From Halorubrum halodurans (GTDB taxonomy: Archaea > Halobacteriota > Halobacteria > Halobacteriales > Haloferacaceae): DNA of 38,594 nucleotides. The stretch covers positions 1 to 38,594 of the forward strand of contig NZ_NHPJ01000008.1 of NCBI RefSeq assembly GCF_002252985.1. Reading direction: 5' to 3'. Shown here one piece after another: positions 8,416 through 16,855 of this stretch (position 1 is its first letter; each line of letters opens with the position of its first letter). Made by a program: the position numbers and the translations under genes. The notes beneath the pieces are model-generated. The model saw only the letters and a program-made list of their open reading frames with translations, made no database searches and was not told the origin of the DNA.

Positions 8416-8437
8416 CCGGTTCCGTCGAACGTCGCGT

Positions 8438-10414
8438 ATGTCGACCACACGACGGCGACCGACCGGACTCCGGGAGCGGTACGAGTCGCTTCTCTGGGGA
8501 ACGATGGACCTGCTGGGGATCTCCGAGTCGATCGAGCGAAAGGTCGTCGCCGCCGTCGGGATCCAGTTCCTCGTCACCGTCGGGATCTTCCTCGCGCCGT
8601 TCCTGTTCGCCGGCACGCTCTGGTACGTCGTCTCGGGCGTCCTGTTTCTCGGCGCGATCGTGGCGATCTACAACACCCTCCTCATCGTGCGACGGGACTT
8701 CGTCGCGCCGATCCGGGCGTTGGAGGCCGGCGCGGACGCGATCGCGGCCGGGAACGTCGACGCGGAGGGGCCGGCGGCCGTCGGGGGCGGCCGGGCCGGC
8801 GAGACCGACGGGGGCGGCCGGGCCGGCGAGACCGACGGGGGCGCCGGAGCCGGCCTCCCCGGCGGCGACCAGTCGGACGAGATCGGCAACCTCGTGGGCT
8901 CGTTCACCGAGGTGCGGCGCTACCTCGGCACCGTCTCGGCGCAGGCGGAGGCGCTCGCCGCGCAGACGTTCGACGACCCCGCGCTCGAGGCGGACGTGCC
9001 CGGCGCCTTCGGCGAGTCGCTGTCGGAGATGGCCGCGAACCTCGAGGCGTACACGACGGAGCTCGAGTCGCTCGTCGACGCCTTCGGCGACGCCGCCGAG
9101 CGCGCACGGGACGGGGACCTCACGGCGACGATCGACGCCGAGGCGCTGGCGACCGACCGGGATCGGTACGCCGAACTCGTCGGGAACTACAACCGGCTCG
9201 TCGCCACGCTCGGCGGGACCGTGCGCGACGTCCGGGCGTTCACCGACGACGTCGCGGCCACGAGCGACGACGTCCGGACGGGCATGGACGAGGTCGACGA
9301 CGCGAGCGCGTCGGTCGCCCGCTCGGTTCAGGAGATCTCGGACGGCGCGGCCGCACAGACGGACCAGCTGGAGGCGGTCTCCGGCGAGATGAGCACCCTG
9401 TCGGCGACCGTCGAGGAGATCGCGGCGTCGGCCGACGACGCGGCCGCGACCGCCCGGAGCGCGGCCGACCGCGGCCGCGCCGGTCGCGAGGAGGCGGCGG
9501 AGGCGATCGCGGAGCTGGAGACGCTCGAGAGGCGCATCTCGGCGGTGTCCGCCGCGGTGGCGGACCTCGTCGACCGGATCGGCGAGATCGACGAGATCGC
9601 CTCCGTGATCGACGGGATCGCCGAGGAGACGAACCTGCTCGCGCTCAACGCCTCGATCGAGGCCGCTCGGGCGAGCGGTTCCGGGGACGGGTTCGCGGTC
9701 GTCGCCGACGAGGTGAAGTCGCTCGCGGAGGAGACCCGCGAGGAGGCGGCCGAGATCTCCGGGCGGATCGAGGAGGTCCAGGCGGCCTCGTCGGCGACCG
9801 CCGGCGACGTGGAGGCGATGGAGTCGCAGGTGGCCGAGAGCGTCGACACCATCGAGTCCACCCTCCGCGAGTTCGAGGAGGTCGTCGAGGACGTGACGAC
9901 GGTCGACGAGACGGTCCAGGAGATCAGCGACGCGACGGACGACCAGGCCCGGACGACACAGGAGGTCGTGGACATGGTCGACGACATCGCGGCGGTCAGC
10001 GGCGGGACCGCGACGGAGGCGGAGACCGTCGCGGCGGCGGCGGAAGAACAGACGGCGACGGTCTCCGAGGTGACCCGCCGCGTCCACGCGCTCGCCGACC
10101 AGTCGGCGGCGCTGTCGGCGACGCTCGACGGGTTCGCGGTTCCGGCGTCGGCCGCGTCGGCCGCGACTGACGAGCGCGTGAGAGACGGGAAGAGCGGGAG
10201 GAACGGCGAGCGCGGGAGAGACGACGAGCGCGTGAGAGACGGGAAGAACGGGAGGGACGACGAGCGCGGGAGAGACGACGAGCGCGTGAGAGACGGGAAG
10301 AACGGGAGGGACGACGAGCGCGTGAGGGACGGAGACTCGGTGAGCGACGACGGGGCGCGGACGGGGGCGACGACCGAACCGGCGGCGGCACGGTCGAGCC
10401 CGAGCGACGACTGA
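8438..10414 (+). CDS. methyl-accepting taxis transducer (Htr), two transmembrane helices, repeat-rich
   Basis: A 658-residue transducer. Helices at about 36-57 and 61-84 are joined by only a few residues, so there is essentially no external ligand domain. HAMP-like sequence follows, interrupted by glycine-rich sequence that includes two copies of GGGRAGETD (116-133). The coiled-coil signalling domain has the conserved tip [20 protein letters not shown] followed by SIEAARA (about 385-410), which contacts CheA/CheW. A hairpin lacking a sensor domain suggests sensing of membrane potential, energy state or a partner protein, as for Halobacterium MpcT (inference). The tail from residue 578 is a hexapeptide repeat rich in arginine, unusual for a halophile. 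ATG 8438 was chosen over 8402 because of the TATA-like element at 8408-8415. Confidence 0.88.
   Translation: MSTTRRRPTGLRERYESLLWGTMDLLGISESIERKVVAAVGIQFLVTVGIFLAPFLFAGTLWYVVSGVLFLGAIVAIYNTLLIVRRDFVAPIRALEAGADAIAAGNVDAEGPAAVGGGRAGETDGGGRAGETDGGAGAGLPGGDQSDEIGNLVGSFTEVRRYLGTVSAQAEALAAQTFDDPALEADVPGAFGESLSEMAANLEAYTTELESLVDAFGDAAERARDGDLTATIDAEALATDRDRYAELVGNYNRLVATLGGTVRDVRAFTDDVAATSDDVRTGMDEVDDASASVARSVQEISDGAAAQTDQLEAVSGEMSTLSATVEEIAASADDAAATARSAADRGRAGREEAAEAIAELETLERRISAVSAAVADLVDRIGEIDEIASVIDGIAEETNLLALNASIEAARASGSGDGFAVVADEVKSLAEETREEAAEISGRIEEVQAASSATAGDVEAMESQVAESVDTIESTLREFEEVVEDVTTVDETVQEISDATDDQARTTQEVVDMVDDIAAVSGGTATEAETVAAAAEEQTATVSEVTRRVHALADQSAALSATLDGFAVPASAASAATDERVRDGKSGRNGERGRDDERVRDGKNGRDDERGRDDERVRDGKNGRDDERVRDGDSVSDDGARTGATTEPAAARSSPSDD
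8783..8836 (+). repeat. 27-bp perfect tandem duplication in the HAMP region
   Basis: Two identical 27-bp units (8783-8809 and 8810-8836) encode GGGRAGETD twice, and a partial third copy begins at 8837 (GGGGGCGCCGGAGCCGG). The repeat is in frame, so the gene stays open, and it enlarges a flexible linker within the HAMP segment. Confidence 0.9.
10169..10330 (+). repeat. 18-bp tandem array encoding a basic hexapeptide tail
   Basis: Nine 18-bp units encode hexapeptides of the forms [12 protein letters not shown] and DERGRD, with a degenerate tenth (GDSVSD). Higher-order copies recur every 54 bp. All units preserve the reading frame. Each unit carries arginine, giving a highly charged tail on an otherwise acidic protein. 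Confidence 0.9.
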
Positions 10415-10483
10415 CCGGAGCCGACGTCGGAGGTCCGAGCGTGGTCCCGACGCCGCGTTCCCGCGGGCCGTCCTCCGCGACGC

Positions 10484-10723
10484 CTAGTCGCTTCGGCCGC
10501 GGCCGCCGAGCGAGGGGAGCTTCACGCCGATCTCGCCGAGGAGCGCCCCGACCGCCGCGTAGCCGAGCACGGCCACGGAGCCGACGATCAACACCTGTCC
10601 GACGACGACGAGAAGCGCCGAGAGCGGGTCGCCGGCGCCGAGTATCAGGTCGTTCACGAAGACGTCGACGAAGCGGCCGACGTCGCCGATCAGCCGGGAG
10701 ACGAAGTCGATGAGCGCGATCAC
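10484..10723 (-). CDS. small hypothetical membrane protein
   Basis: A 79-residue protein with an amphipathic N terminus (MIALIDFVSRLIGDVGRFVD) and a hydrophobic segment around 38-65 (LSALLVVVGQVLIVGSVAVL and following) that probably spans the membrane once or twice. The C terminus is basic (GGRGRSD). A TATA-like CTAAAACC at 10753-10760 lies 30-37 bases before ATG 10723, and the pyrimidine-poor flank lacks other signals. It is convergent with the transducer and divergent from the M50 protease, so it stands alone. I recognise no family. Confidence 0.6.
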   Translation of the reverse strand: MIALIDFVSRLIGDVGRFVDVFVNDLILGAGDPLSALLVVVGQVLIVGSVAVLGYAAVGALLGEIGVKLPSLGGRGRSD

Positions 10724-10841
10724 GTACCGATCTTGGGCAGGGGGGTACTTGGGGTTTTAGTTCGCGGGCCGCCCCCGCACGGACCGCCCGCGGTTCACCG
10801 AACCGAACGCCTTACACCCGGCCGACCCTGACTGGTTCGAC

Positions 10842-12674
10842 ATGAACACGGTGCTGTGGGTCCTGACGGGGGTCCTCGCGTACACGGCGGCCATGACGTG
10901 GCTCCGGAACCGCGGGGTCCTCCCTGACTCCGTGCGGGTCTCGGGGCCGCTCACGACCCTTCACACCCGTCGCGGTCGGGCGTTCCTCGAGCGACTGGCC
11001 GGGCCACGACGGTTCTGGCGCGCGGTCGCGAACCTCGGGCTCGGCGGCGCGCTCGTCGCGATGGTCGGCTCGTTCGTTCTCATCGTCTCCTCCGGCATGT
11101 CGGCGCTGTCGGCCACGCAGCCGTCCGCGATCCAACAGCCCCAGAACTTCCTCATCATCCCCGGCGTCAACGAGTTCCTCCCGCTGTCGGTGGCGCCCGA
11201 GATCGTCGGCGGGCTCGCGATCGCGATGGTCGTCCACGAGGGGGCACACGGCCTGATGTGTCGGGTCGAGGACATCGAGATCGACTCCATGGGGATCGTC
11301 TTCCTCGCGCTCCTTCCGGTGGGCGCGTTCGTCGAGCCGGACGACGAGGCGACGCGGGAGGCCTCACGCGGCGCGCGCGCCCGGATGTTTGCCGCCGGCG
11401 TCACCGCGAACGTGGTCCTCACGGTCGTCGTCTTCGCGCTGCTCTTCGGTCCCGTCGTCGGCGCGATGGGCGTCGCCCCCGGCTACGCGGTCGGCGAGGT
11501 GACGCCGGAGTCGCCGGCGGCCGGCGCGGACCTGGCGCGGGGCGACCGGATCGTCGAGGTCGCCGGCGAGCCGGTCGCGGACGCCGCCGCGTTCGAGGCG
11601 GCGCTCGCGGACGCCGACGCGGACGTCTCGCTGCTCGTCGACGACGGCGAGACGGAACGGCGGGTCACGGTCGAGCGGGAGCTCCAGGCGATCGGCTCCG
11701 CCGGCGGCAACCCCTTCGGCGTCACGGTGGCGGGGGACCCGACCGTCGTCGCCGCGGTGAACGGCGAGCCGGTGCGGACCGAGAGCGCGTTCCTCGCCGC
11801 GGTCGGCGACGACGAGCGGGCGACGGTGGCGCTGGAGGGGGCCGACGGCGGCAACGCCACGGAGGCCGAGGTCCCGATCGGTGCGTACGTCGTCGGCGTC
11901 CAGGAGGACGGCCCGATCCACGACGCGGGCGCGGCGGTCGGCGAGCCGCTCACGATCGTGGAGATCGACGGCGACCGGATCCGCGACGACGACGCGCTCG
12001 CGGCGACGCTCCGGGAACGCGCGCCCGGCACCACGGTCGAGGTGATCGCGTACACCGCCGCGGACGAGCGCGTCGCCTACGACGTCGAGCTCGATCCCCA
12101 CCCGAACCGCGAGGGCGGGTTCATCGGCGTGAGCGTCTTCCCCGGCACGAGCGGGCTCGCGCTCGACGACGTCGGCGTCTCCGCGTACCCCGCCGGCGCG
12201 TACCTCGAACTGCTCGGCGGCGACGGCGGCGACGGCGCGCTCGACGGCGTCGCGCTCGGCGGGCTCGTGGACTCCGCGCTCGGGCTCGTCTTCGTCACGC
12301 TGATCCTCCCGCTCGGCAGCCTCTTCGGGCTCCCGTTCAACTTCGCCGGGTTCGCCGGCGGGATCACCAACTTCTACGTCCTCGAGGGGGGGCTCGCGTT
12401 CCTCGGCGGCGGCGCGTTCCTGGTGGCGAACCTGCTGTTCTGGACCGGGTGGATCAACATCCAGCTCGCGCTGTTCAACTGCCTGCCGGCGTTCCCGCTC
12501 GACGGCGGCCGGATCCTCCGGATGGTCGCCGAGGCGGTCGTGAGCCGGCTCCCGATCGGCGACCGGCACGCGGCCGTCCGGACGATCACGGTCTCCTCCG
12601 GGCTGGTCATGCTCTTCGGGCTGGTGGCGATGGTGTTCGGCAACCGGATCCTCTCGGCGCTCGGGCTGATCTGA
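10842..12674 (+). CDS. site-2 protease family (M50) membrane metalloprotease with PDZ domains
   Basis: A 610-residue polytopic protease. The zinc site is HEGAH (residues 132-136, HExxH form) in a membrane segment, and the second metal motif is FPLDGGR with D554 near the C terminus, the usual M50 arrangement. Between them are two PDZ-like modules (roughly 205-285 and 345-425), suggested by ESPAAGADLARGDRIVEVAG and EDGPIHDAGAAVGEPLTIVE, followed by further transmembrane segments. Such enzymes cut membrane-anchored regulators or remnant signal peptides within the bilayer. CTTACACC (10811-10818) gives leaderless spacing to ATG 10842. The substrate is unknown; no anti-sigma-like partner can exist in archaea, so the target probably differs from the bacterial paradigm. 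Confidence 0.9.
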   Translation: MNTVLWVLTGVLAYTAAMTWLRNRGVLPDSVRVSGPLTTLHTRRGRAFLERLAGPRRFWRAVANLGLGGALVAMVGSFVLIVSSGMSALSATQPSAIQQPQNFLIIPGVNEFLPLSVAPEIVGGLAIAMVVHEGAHGLMCRVEDIEIDSMGIVFLALLPVGAFVEPDDEATREASRGARARMFAAGVTANVVLTVVVFALLFGPVVGAMGVAPGYAVGEVTPESPAAGADLARGDRIVEVAGEPVADAAAFEAALADADADVSLLVDDGETERRVTVERELQAIGSAGGNPFGVTVAGDPTVVAAVNGEPVRTESAFLAAVGDDERATVALEGADGGNATEAEVPIGAYVVGVQEDGPIHDAGAAVGEPLTIVEIDGDRIRDDDALAATLRERAPGTTVEVIAYTAADERVAYDVELDPHPNREGGFIGVSVFPGTSGLALDDVGVSAYPAGAYLELLGGDGGDGALDGVALGGLVDSALGLVFVTLILPLGSLFGLPFNFAGFAGGITNFYVLEGGLAFLGGGAFLVANLLFWTGWINIQLALFNCLPAFPLDGGRILRMVAEAVVSRLPIGDRHAAVRTITVSSGLVMLFGLVAMVFGNRILSALGLI

Positions 12675-12781
12675 GCGGCCGCCGGGGGCGCCCGACCCGG
12701 TTCGCCGTCCGCCGCCGCCCCGTCGACAGCAACGCCGGCCGCAGGGGAAACCGGTTTCTCCGCGGGGGGACACGGTGGGGT

Positions 12782-14053
12782 ATGAGCCACTCGCGAACCG
12801 TCGAGATCGAGGGACACATCATCGACAGCGGGACGATGCAGCGGTGTTTCGGCGCGGTGATGGACCTCGACGGGTCCTTCGACGTCGAGCAGTTCGACGT
12901 GGGGACCCACGAGGAGGCAGAGTCGTACTGTCGGATGCGCGTCTCCGCCGACGACGAGGGGACGCTCCAGGCGATCCTCCACGAGCTCCACCAGAACGGC
13001 GCGGTGTTGGAGGACCCCTCCGACGTGACGCTCGTGGCCGCCCCCGACGACAAGGTCGTCCCGCCCGACTTCTACTCGACGACGAACCACCCGACCGAGG
13101 TACGCTACGAGGGCGAGTGGATCGACGTCGACAGGATCGAGATGGACTGCGCGCTGATCGTCGACCCCGACGGCCCCGACGGGGAGCCGCGGGCGTACAC
13201 GAAGGTGCTCAACGCGGTCGAGGAGGGCGACCTCGTCGCGACCGACGAGTCGGGGATCCGCGTCAACCCGCCCGAGCGCCCCCGCGGCTCCGGCGGCGCG
13301 TTCGGCTTCATGCAGGGCGGCGTCTCCTCGGAGCGCCCCTCGGAGTCGACGATCCGCGAGGTGGCCGCGGAGCTGCGCGACGTGAAGGCCGCGGGCGGGA
13401 ACGTGATGGTCGTCGCCGGACCCGCGGTGATCCACTCCGGCGCGGGCGACGCGCTCGCGGAGCTCGTCGACGCCGGCTACGTCGACTCGCTGTCGGCGGG
13501 CAACGGCTTCGCGACCCACGACCTCGAGCGCTCCCTGTACGGCACCTCGCTCGGGATGGACGTCGAGACGCTCGAGCACCCGCGGAAGGGACACAAACAC
13601 CACATCTGGACCATCTCCGAGATCATCCGGGCCGGCGGGATCGAGGCCGCGGTCGAGGAGGGTATCGTCACGGAGGGCGTGATGTACGAGTGCGTGCGAA
13701 ACGACGTCGACACCGTGCTCGCGGGGTCGGTCCGCGACGACGGCCCGCTGCCCGACACGATCACGGACGCGGTGGAGGCGCAGGACGCGATCCGCGACCA
13801 GGCCCACGACGCCGACATCGTGTTGATGCTCGCCACCCTGCTTCACTCCGTCGCGGTCGGGAACTGCCTCCCGTCGACGACGAAGACGGTCTGCGTCGAC
13901 ATCAATCCCGCCACGGTCACCCAGCTGCTCGACCGCGGCTCCGCGCAGGCGGTCGGCATGGTCACCGACATCGGCACCTTCGTGCCCACGCTCGCGGAGT
14001 TCGTGCTGGAGGGCGACGACGCGGCGGTCGCGGAGGCGGGTGAGAGCGCGTGA
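12782..14053 (+). CDS. TIGR00300 / archaeal ornithine cyclodeaminase-type protein (LOR/SDH domain)
   Basis: A 423-residue protein with an N-terminal LOR/SDH-type domain (about 1-110, beginning MSHSRTVEIEGHIIDSGTMQ) and a C-terminal NAD-binding part that includes GGNVMVVAGPAVIHSGAGDA, GTSLGMDVETLEHPRKGHKH and CLPSTTKTVCVDINPATVTQ. A Methanococcus member of this family is reported as an ornithine cyclodeaminase (ornithine to proline plus ammonia), and related domains occur in cyanobacterial arginine-degrading enzymes. The activity in this organism is inferred. The GNAT gene begins within its last codons (GTGA overlap at 14050-14053), so the two are translationally coupled, hinting at joint work in amino-acid metabolism. 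Confidence 0.85.
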   Translation: MSHSRTVEIEGHIIDSGTMQRCFGAVMDLDGSFDVEQFDVGTHEEAESYCRMRVSADDEGTLQAILHELHQNGAVLEDPSDVTLVAAPDDKVVPPDFYSTTNHPTEVRYEGEWIDVDRIEMDCALIVDPDGPDGEPRAYTKVLNAVEEGDLVATDESGIRVNPPERPRGSGGAFGFMQGGVSSERPSESTIREVAAELRDVKAAGGNVMVVAGPAVIHSGAGDALAELVDAGYVDSLSAGNGFATHDLERSLYGTSLGMDVETLEHPRKGHKHHIWTISEIIRAGGIEAAVEEGIVTEGVMYECVRNDVDTVLAGSVRDDGPLPDTITDAVEAQDAIRDQAHDADIVLMLATLLHSVAVGNCLPSTTKTVCVDINPATVTQLLDRGSAQAVGMVTDIGTFVPTLAEFVLEGDDAAVAEAGESA

Positions 14054-14610
14054 GCGTCTCGCTCCGTCCCTACGACGCGACGACCGACGCCGACGAACTC
14101 TACGACCTGAAGCTCGCCTTCGAGCGCGGGCTCGGCGAGAACACCGGCGGCGACGGGAAGGCGGCGACCTACGCGGGCAAGCTCACCGACGACTACCGCG
14201 AGTCGTGGCTCGCGTGGGTCGACCGCTGCGTCGCCGACGACCCCCGCTGCGTGACCGTCGCGGTCGACGAGGCGGCGGGGAATGGCGACGACGCTGACGC
14301 TGACCTCGTCGGCTACGTCTTCTGTCTCCCCGAGCAGCTGGCGTTCATTTGGGACGCGGCCGTGATAAACGAACTTTACCTCGCGCCCGACCACCGGGGG
14401 AGCGGGGTCGCCGACGAGCTCATGGACGCCGCGGTCGACCTCGCCGCCGACCAGGACCTTCCGCTCGACCGGATCGTGCTCGACGTCGACGCCGCGAACG
14501 AGCGCGCGCAGGCCTTCTACGCGCGCCACGGCTTCGAGCACTGGGGCGAGATGGTCGCGCGCCCGGTCGGCGACGGGGACGACCGATCGCCGCCGTCCGA
14601 AGGCTATTGA
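14050..14610 (+). CDS. GNAT family N-acetyltransferase
   Basis: A 186-residue single-domain acetyltransferase. The acetyl-CoA-binding core is INELYLAPDHRGSGVADELM, where the RGSGVA segment (within 115-125) is the Q/RxxGxG/A loop. The C-terminal ANERAQAFYARHGFEHWGEM is the usual motif B/D end. Start GTG 14050 overlaps the upstream stop by four bases, which argues for coupled translation. An inserted acidic loop (AAGNGDDADADLVG) is halophile-like. The acceptor is unknown; an amino acid or polyamine linked to the cyclodeaminase-type neighbour is a guess. Confidence 0.87.
   Translation: MSVSLRPYDATTDADELYDLKLAFERGLGENTGGDGKAATYAGKLTDDYRESWLAWVDRCVADDPRCVTVAVDEAAGNGDDADADLVGYVFCLPEQLAFIWDAAVINELYLAPDHRGSGVADELMDAAVDLAADQDLPLDRIVLDVDAANERAQAFYARHGFEHWGEMVARPVGDGDDRSPPSEGY
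14604..14610 (+). promoter_or_regulatory. TATA-like element for the MDR reductase inside the GNAT gene end
   Basis: CTATTGA, overlapping the GNAT stop codon, lies 23-29 bases before GTG 14633. It suggests that the reductase has its own leaderless promoter despite the short gap. Confidence 0.4.
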
Positions 14611-14632
14611 CTCGCGACCGAGAAGGACCGGC

Positions 14633-15649
14633 GTGACCGACACCACGCGCGAGTGGATCCTGGCCGAACGGCCCCGCGGCGAACCGGACCTCGACTGCTT
14701 CGACCTCCGGGAGCGCGACCGGCCGGAGCCGGACCCCGGCGAGCTCCTCGTCCGCGTCCGCTACCTCTCCGTCGACCCGTACATGCGCGGCCGGATGCGC
14801 GACGCCGAGTCGTACGCGGAGCCGTGGGCCGTCGGCGACGCGCTGAAGGGCGGCGTCGTCGGCGAGGTCGTCGAGAGCGCCGCCGACCGCTACGCCCCCG
14901 GCGACCTCGTCACCGGCAACGGGTCGTGGGCCGACCACGCGCTGCTCGACGCCGACGAGGTCGCGCCCGTCGACCCGGCGGTGGCCGACCCGCCGGCGTA
15001 CCTGGGAGTCCTGGGAATGCCCGGCCGAACCGCGTACTTCGGCCTGCTCGAGGTCGGCGAGCCGAAGCCGGGCGACACGGTCGTCGTCTCCGGCGCGGCG
15101 GGCGCGGTCGGCTCCGTCGTGGGCCAGATCGCGAGGCTGAACGGCTGTCGCGTCGTCGGCTTCGCGGGCACCGACGAGAAGACGGCGTGGCTCACGGAGG
15201 ACCTCGGCTTCGACGCCGCGATCAACTATCGCACGACCGACGACTACGGCGCGGCGCTCGCCGAGGCCGCCCCCGACGGCGTGGACGTCTACTTCGACAA
15301 CGTCGGCGGGCCGATCACGGACGCCGTGTTCGGGGAACTGAACCTCGACGCGCGGGTGGCCGTCTGCGGTCAGATCGCCCACTACAACGACGAGGAGACG
15401 CCGACCGGCCCGCGGAAGCTCCCGCTCCTCATCGCCCCGCGAGCGAGGGTCCAGGGACTCCTCGTGAGCGACTACGCGAGCCGGTTCGGGGAGGCCGCCG
15501 AGCGGCTCGCTGGCTGGGTCGCCGACGGCGAGATCGAACACCGAGAGACCGTCGTCGAGGGGCTGGAGAACGCGCCCGACGCCTTCCTCGGGCTCTTCTC
15601 CGGCGACAACGTCGGCAAGCAGGTCGTGCGGGTGTCGTCGCCGGAGTGA
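14633..15649 (+). CDS. NADP-dependent, zinc-free MDR oxidoreductase (prostaglandin reductase / CurA-like)
   Basis: A 338-residue medium-chain reductase. VRVRYLSVDPYMRGRM near residue 45 is the hallmark of the leukotriene B4 dehydrogenase / prostaglandin reductase branch. The cofactor domain shows VVSGAAGAVGSVVGQIARLN (glycine loop AAGAVGSVVG) and VDVYFDNVGGPITDAV. It lacks the structural zinc cysteines of alcohol dehydrogenases. Family members reduce the double bond of alpha,beta-unsaturated aldehydes and ketones with NADPH. It starts at GTG 14633, 22 bases after the GNAT stop. Substrate unknown. Confidence 0.9.
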   Translation: MTDTTREWILAERPRGEPDLDCFDLRERDRPEPDPGELLVRVRYLSVDPYMRGRMRDAESYAEPWAVGDALKGGVVGEVVESAADRYAPGDLVTGNGSWADHALLDADEVAPVDPAVADPPAYLGVLGMPGRTAYFGLLEVGEPKPGDTVVVSGAAGAVGSVVGQIARLNGCRVVGFAGTDEKTAWLTEDLGFDAAINYRTTDDYGAALAEAAPDGVDVYFDNVGGPITDAVFGELNLDARVAVCGQIAHYNDEETPTGPRKLPLLIAPRARVQGLLVSDYASRFGEAAERLAGWVADGEIEHRETVVEGLENAPDAFLGLFSGDNVGKQVVRVSSPE

Positions 15650-15784
15650 GATCGGCGGAAGGCGTTCGCCGCCGGAAGGTCGCACCGAGTCGTCGGCGAC
15701 TGCGAGGCGTGTCGCTGGCAGGTGACTCAAGCGGGCGTTTGACCGTACCGTAGGGACTTATCGGGGAGTCCGGTACACACGCGT

Positions 15785-16690
15785 ATGAAACGCCGAGCGG
15801 TTCTGGCGGCCGTCGGGACCACGGCTCTCTCGACCGCCGGGTGCCTCCGGGTGCCGGGCCGTGACGGACGTTCGGATTCGTGTGCCGACGGCACTCACTT
15901 CTCCTTACAGCGGGTGACGGCGTCTCACGGTCGAAACGAGTTCGCTACCTACATCGAATCGCTATCGTACGCCACGCGGACCCTCGTGATCCGCGCACTC
16001 GAGTCGGAGACCGGTGTGGCTACCTCTCGGAGCTATTACTCGCTACACCCGCCGAAGGAGTACGTCGTCACGGAGTCGACGGACTTCTACCGGGTCGAAG
16101 CGACCGATCTCGACGCGACGGAGACGACGGGGTACGCGTACGCGGTCGACCTCGACGTCGACGGCTCGTCGCTCCCTGACGACGCCCGCGTCCACGCGCT
16201 TCCCGACCTCCCGGCTCACGACCGCGAATCGCTCCTCGGTGCCGTCGGGGATCCGCACCTCCTCCACGCGCCGCATTATTCGTTCTCGCCCGTGTTCGCG
16301 TACGAACACGAGGGGCTGCGGGACCGCTCGATGTTCGTCCCCGAGACGGACGGCCGCCATCTCCGCTGGAACGACGTGCTGTTACGACTGGTCTTCGACG
16401 AGCGACGAACGGTCGAGATCACGAGCACGACCGTCTCTACGGAACTCGTGGCCGAATCGCCGGAGGCGTTTTTCAGCCACGTCCGCGGGGAACGCGGTAC
16501 CGTCCTCGACCCGCTCACGGACCGCCAGCGGGACGTGGTCGCTCAAGCGATCGAGGGGACGTACACGGAGTGTCGACCGTACTCGGACGCGTTCGGTGGT
16601 CTCCGCGGTCAACTCTCCGATGAGGGCGGGAGACACCACGCCCTTGCTCGGTACGACGGCGACTGGTACTTCGTCCACCTGTCTCGATGA
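15785..16690 (+). CDS. hypothetical Tat-exported lipoprotein
   Basis: A 301-residue protein starting MKRRAVLAAVGTTALSTAGC, a twin-arginine-type signal followed by the lipobox LSTAGC with C20 as the lipidated residue. It should be anchored on the outer face of the membrane. The mature part is polar, lacks further membrane segments and has two distant cysteines. I recognise no domain. ACTTATC at 15756-15762 gives leaderless spacing to ATG 15785. Third codon positions are less GC-rich than in its neighbours, which hints at a faster-evolving or accessory gene. It converges on the GIDE-type gene. Confidence 0.75.
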   Translation: MKRRAVLAAVGTTALSTAGCLRVPGRDGRSDSCADGTHFSLQRVTASHGRNEFATYIESLSYATRTLVIRALESETGVATSRSYYSLHPPKEYVVTESTDFYRVEATDLDATETTGYAYAVDLDVDGSSLPDDARVHALPDLPAHDRESLLGAVGDPHLLHAPHYSFSPVFAYEHEGLRDRSMFVPETDGRHLRWNDVLLRLVFDERRTVEITSTTVSTELVAESPEAFFSHVRGERGTVLDPLTDRQRDVVAQAIEGTYTECRPYSDAFGGLRGQLSDEGGRHHALARYDGDWYFVHLSR

Positions 16691-16855
16691 CCCGACCCGT
16701 CCTCGCACCGACTGGCGCCCCGTACTCGACGGGCCCGTCGGAACCCATCTACCGGGCGGTTCGGTACGGCCGATCCAACCGGGAGCGCCCGACCGCCCGA
16801 CGGGCTCACCGCGCCGGCGACGACGGACGGTCGAACCCGTCCGCCGGATGCGTTC

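Noticed and set aside
8402..8437. ATG 8402 as the transducer start
   Set aside because: The candidate TATA element lies within this segment, and the extra residues ([12 protein letters not shown]) are not needed for the first helix.
8057..10087. 676-residue minus-strand frame opposite the transducer
   Set aside because: It is rich in arginine, aspartate and leucine shadows, overlaps the clear Mer and transducer genes, and matches no family.
10169..10330. CRISPR-like repeat array
   Set aside because: The units are contiguous, 18 bp, in frame with the transducer and have no spacers.
11258..12781. Extension of the cyclodeaminase-type gene back through the protease gene
   Set aside because: The added residues are an arginine-rich shadow of the M50 frame; conserved sequence starts at 12782.
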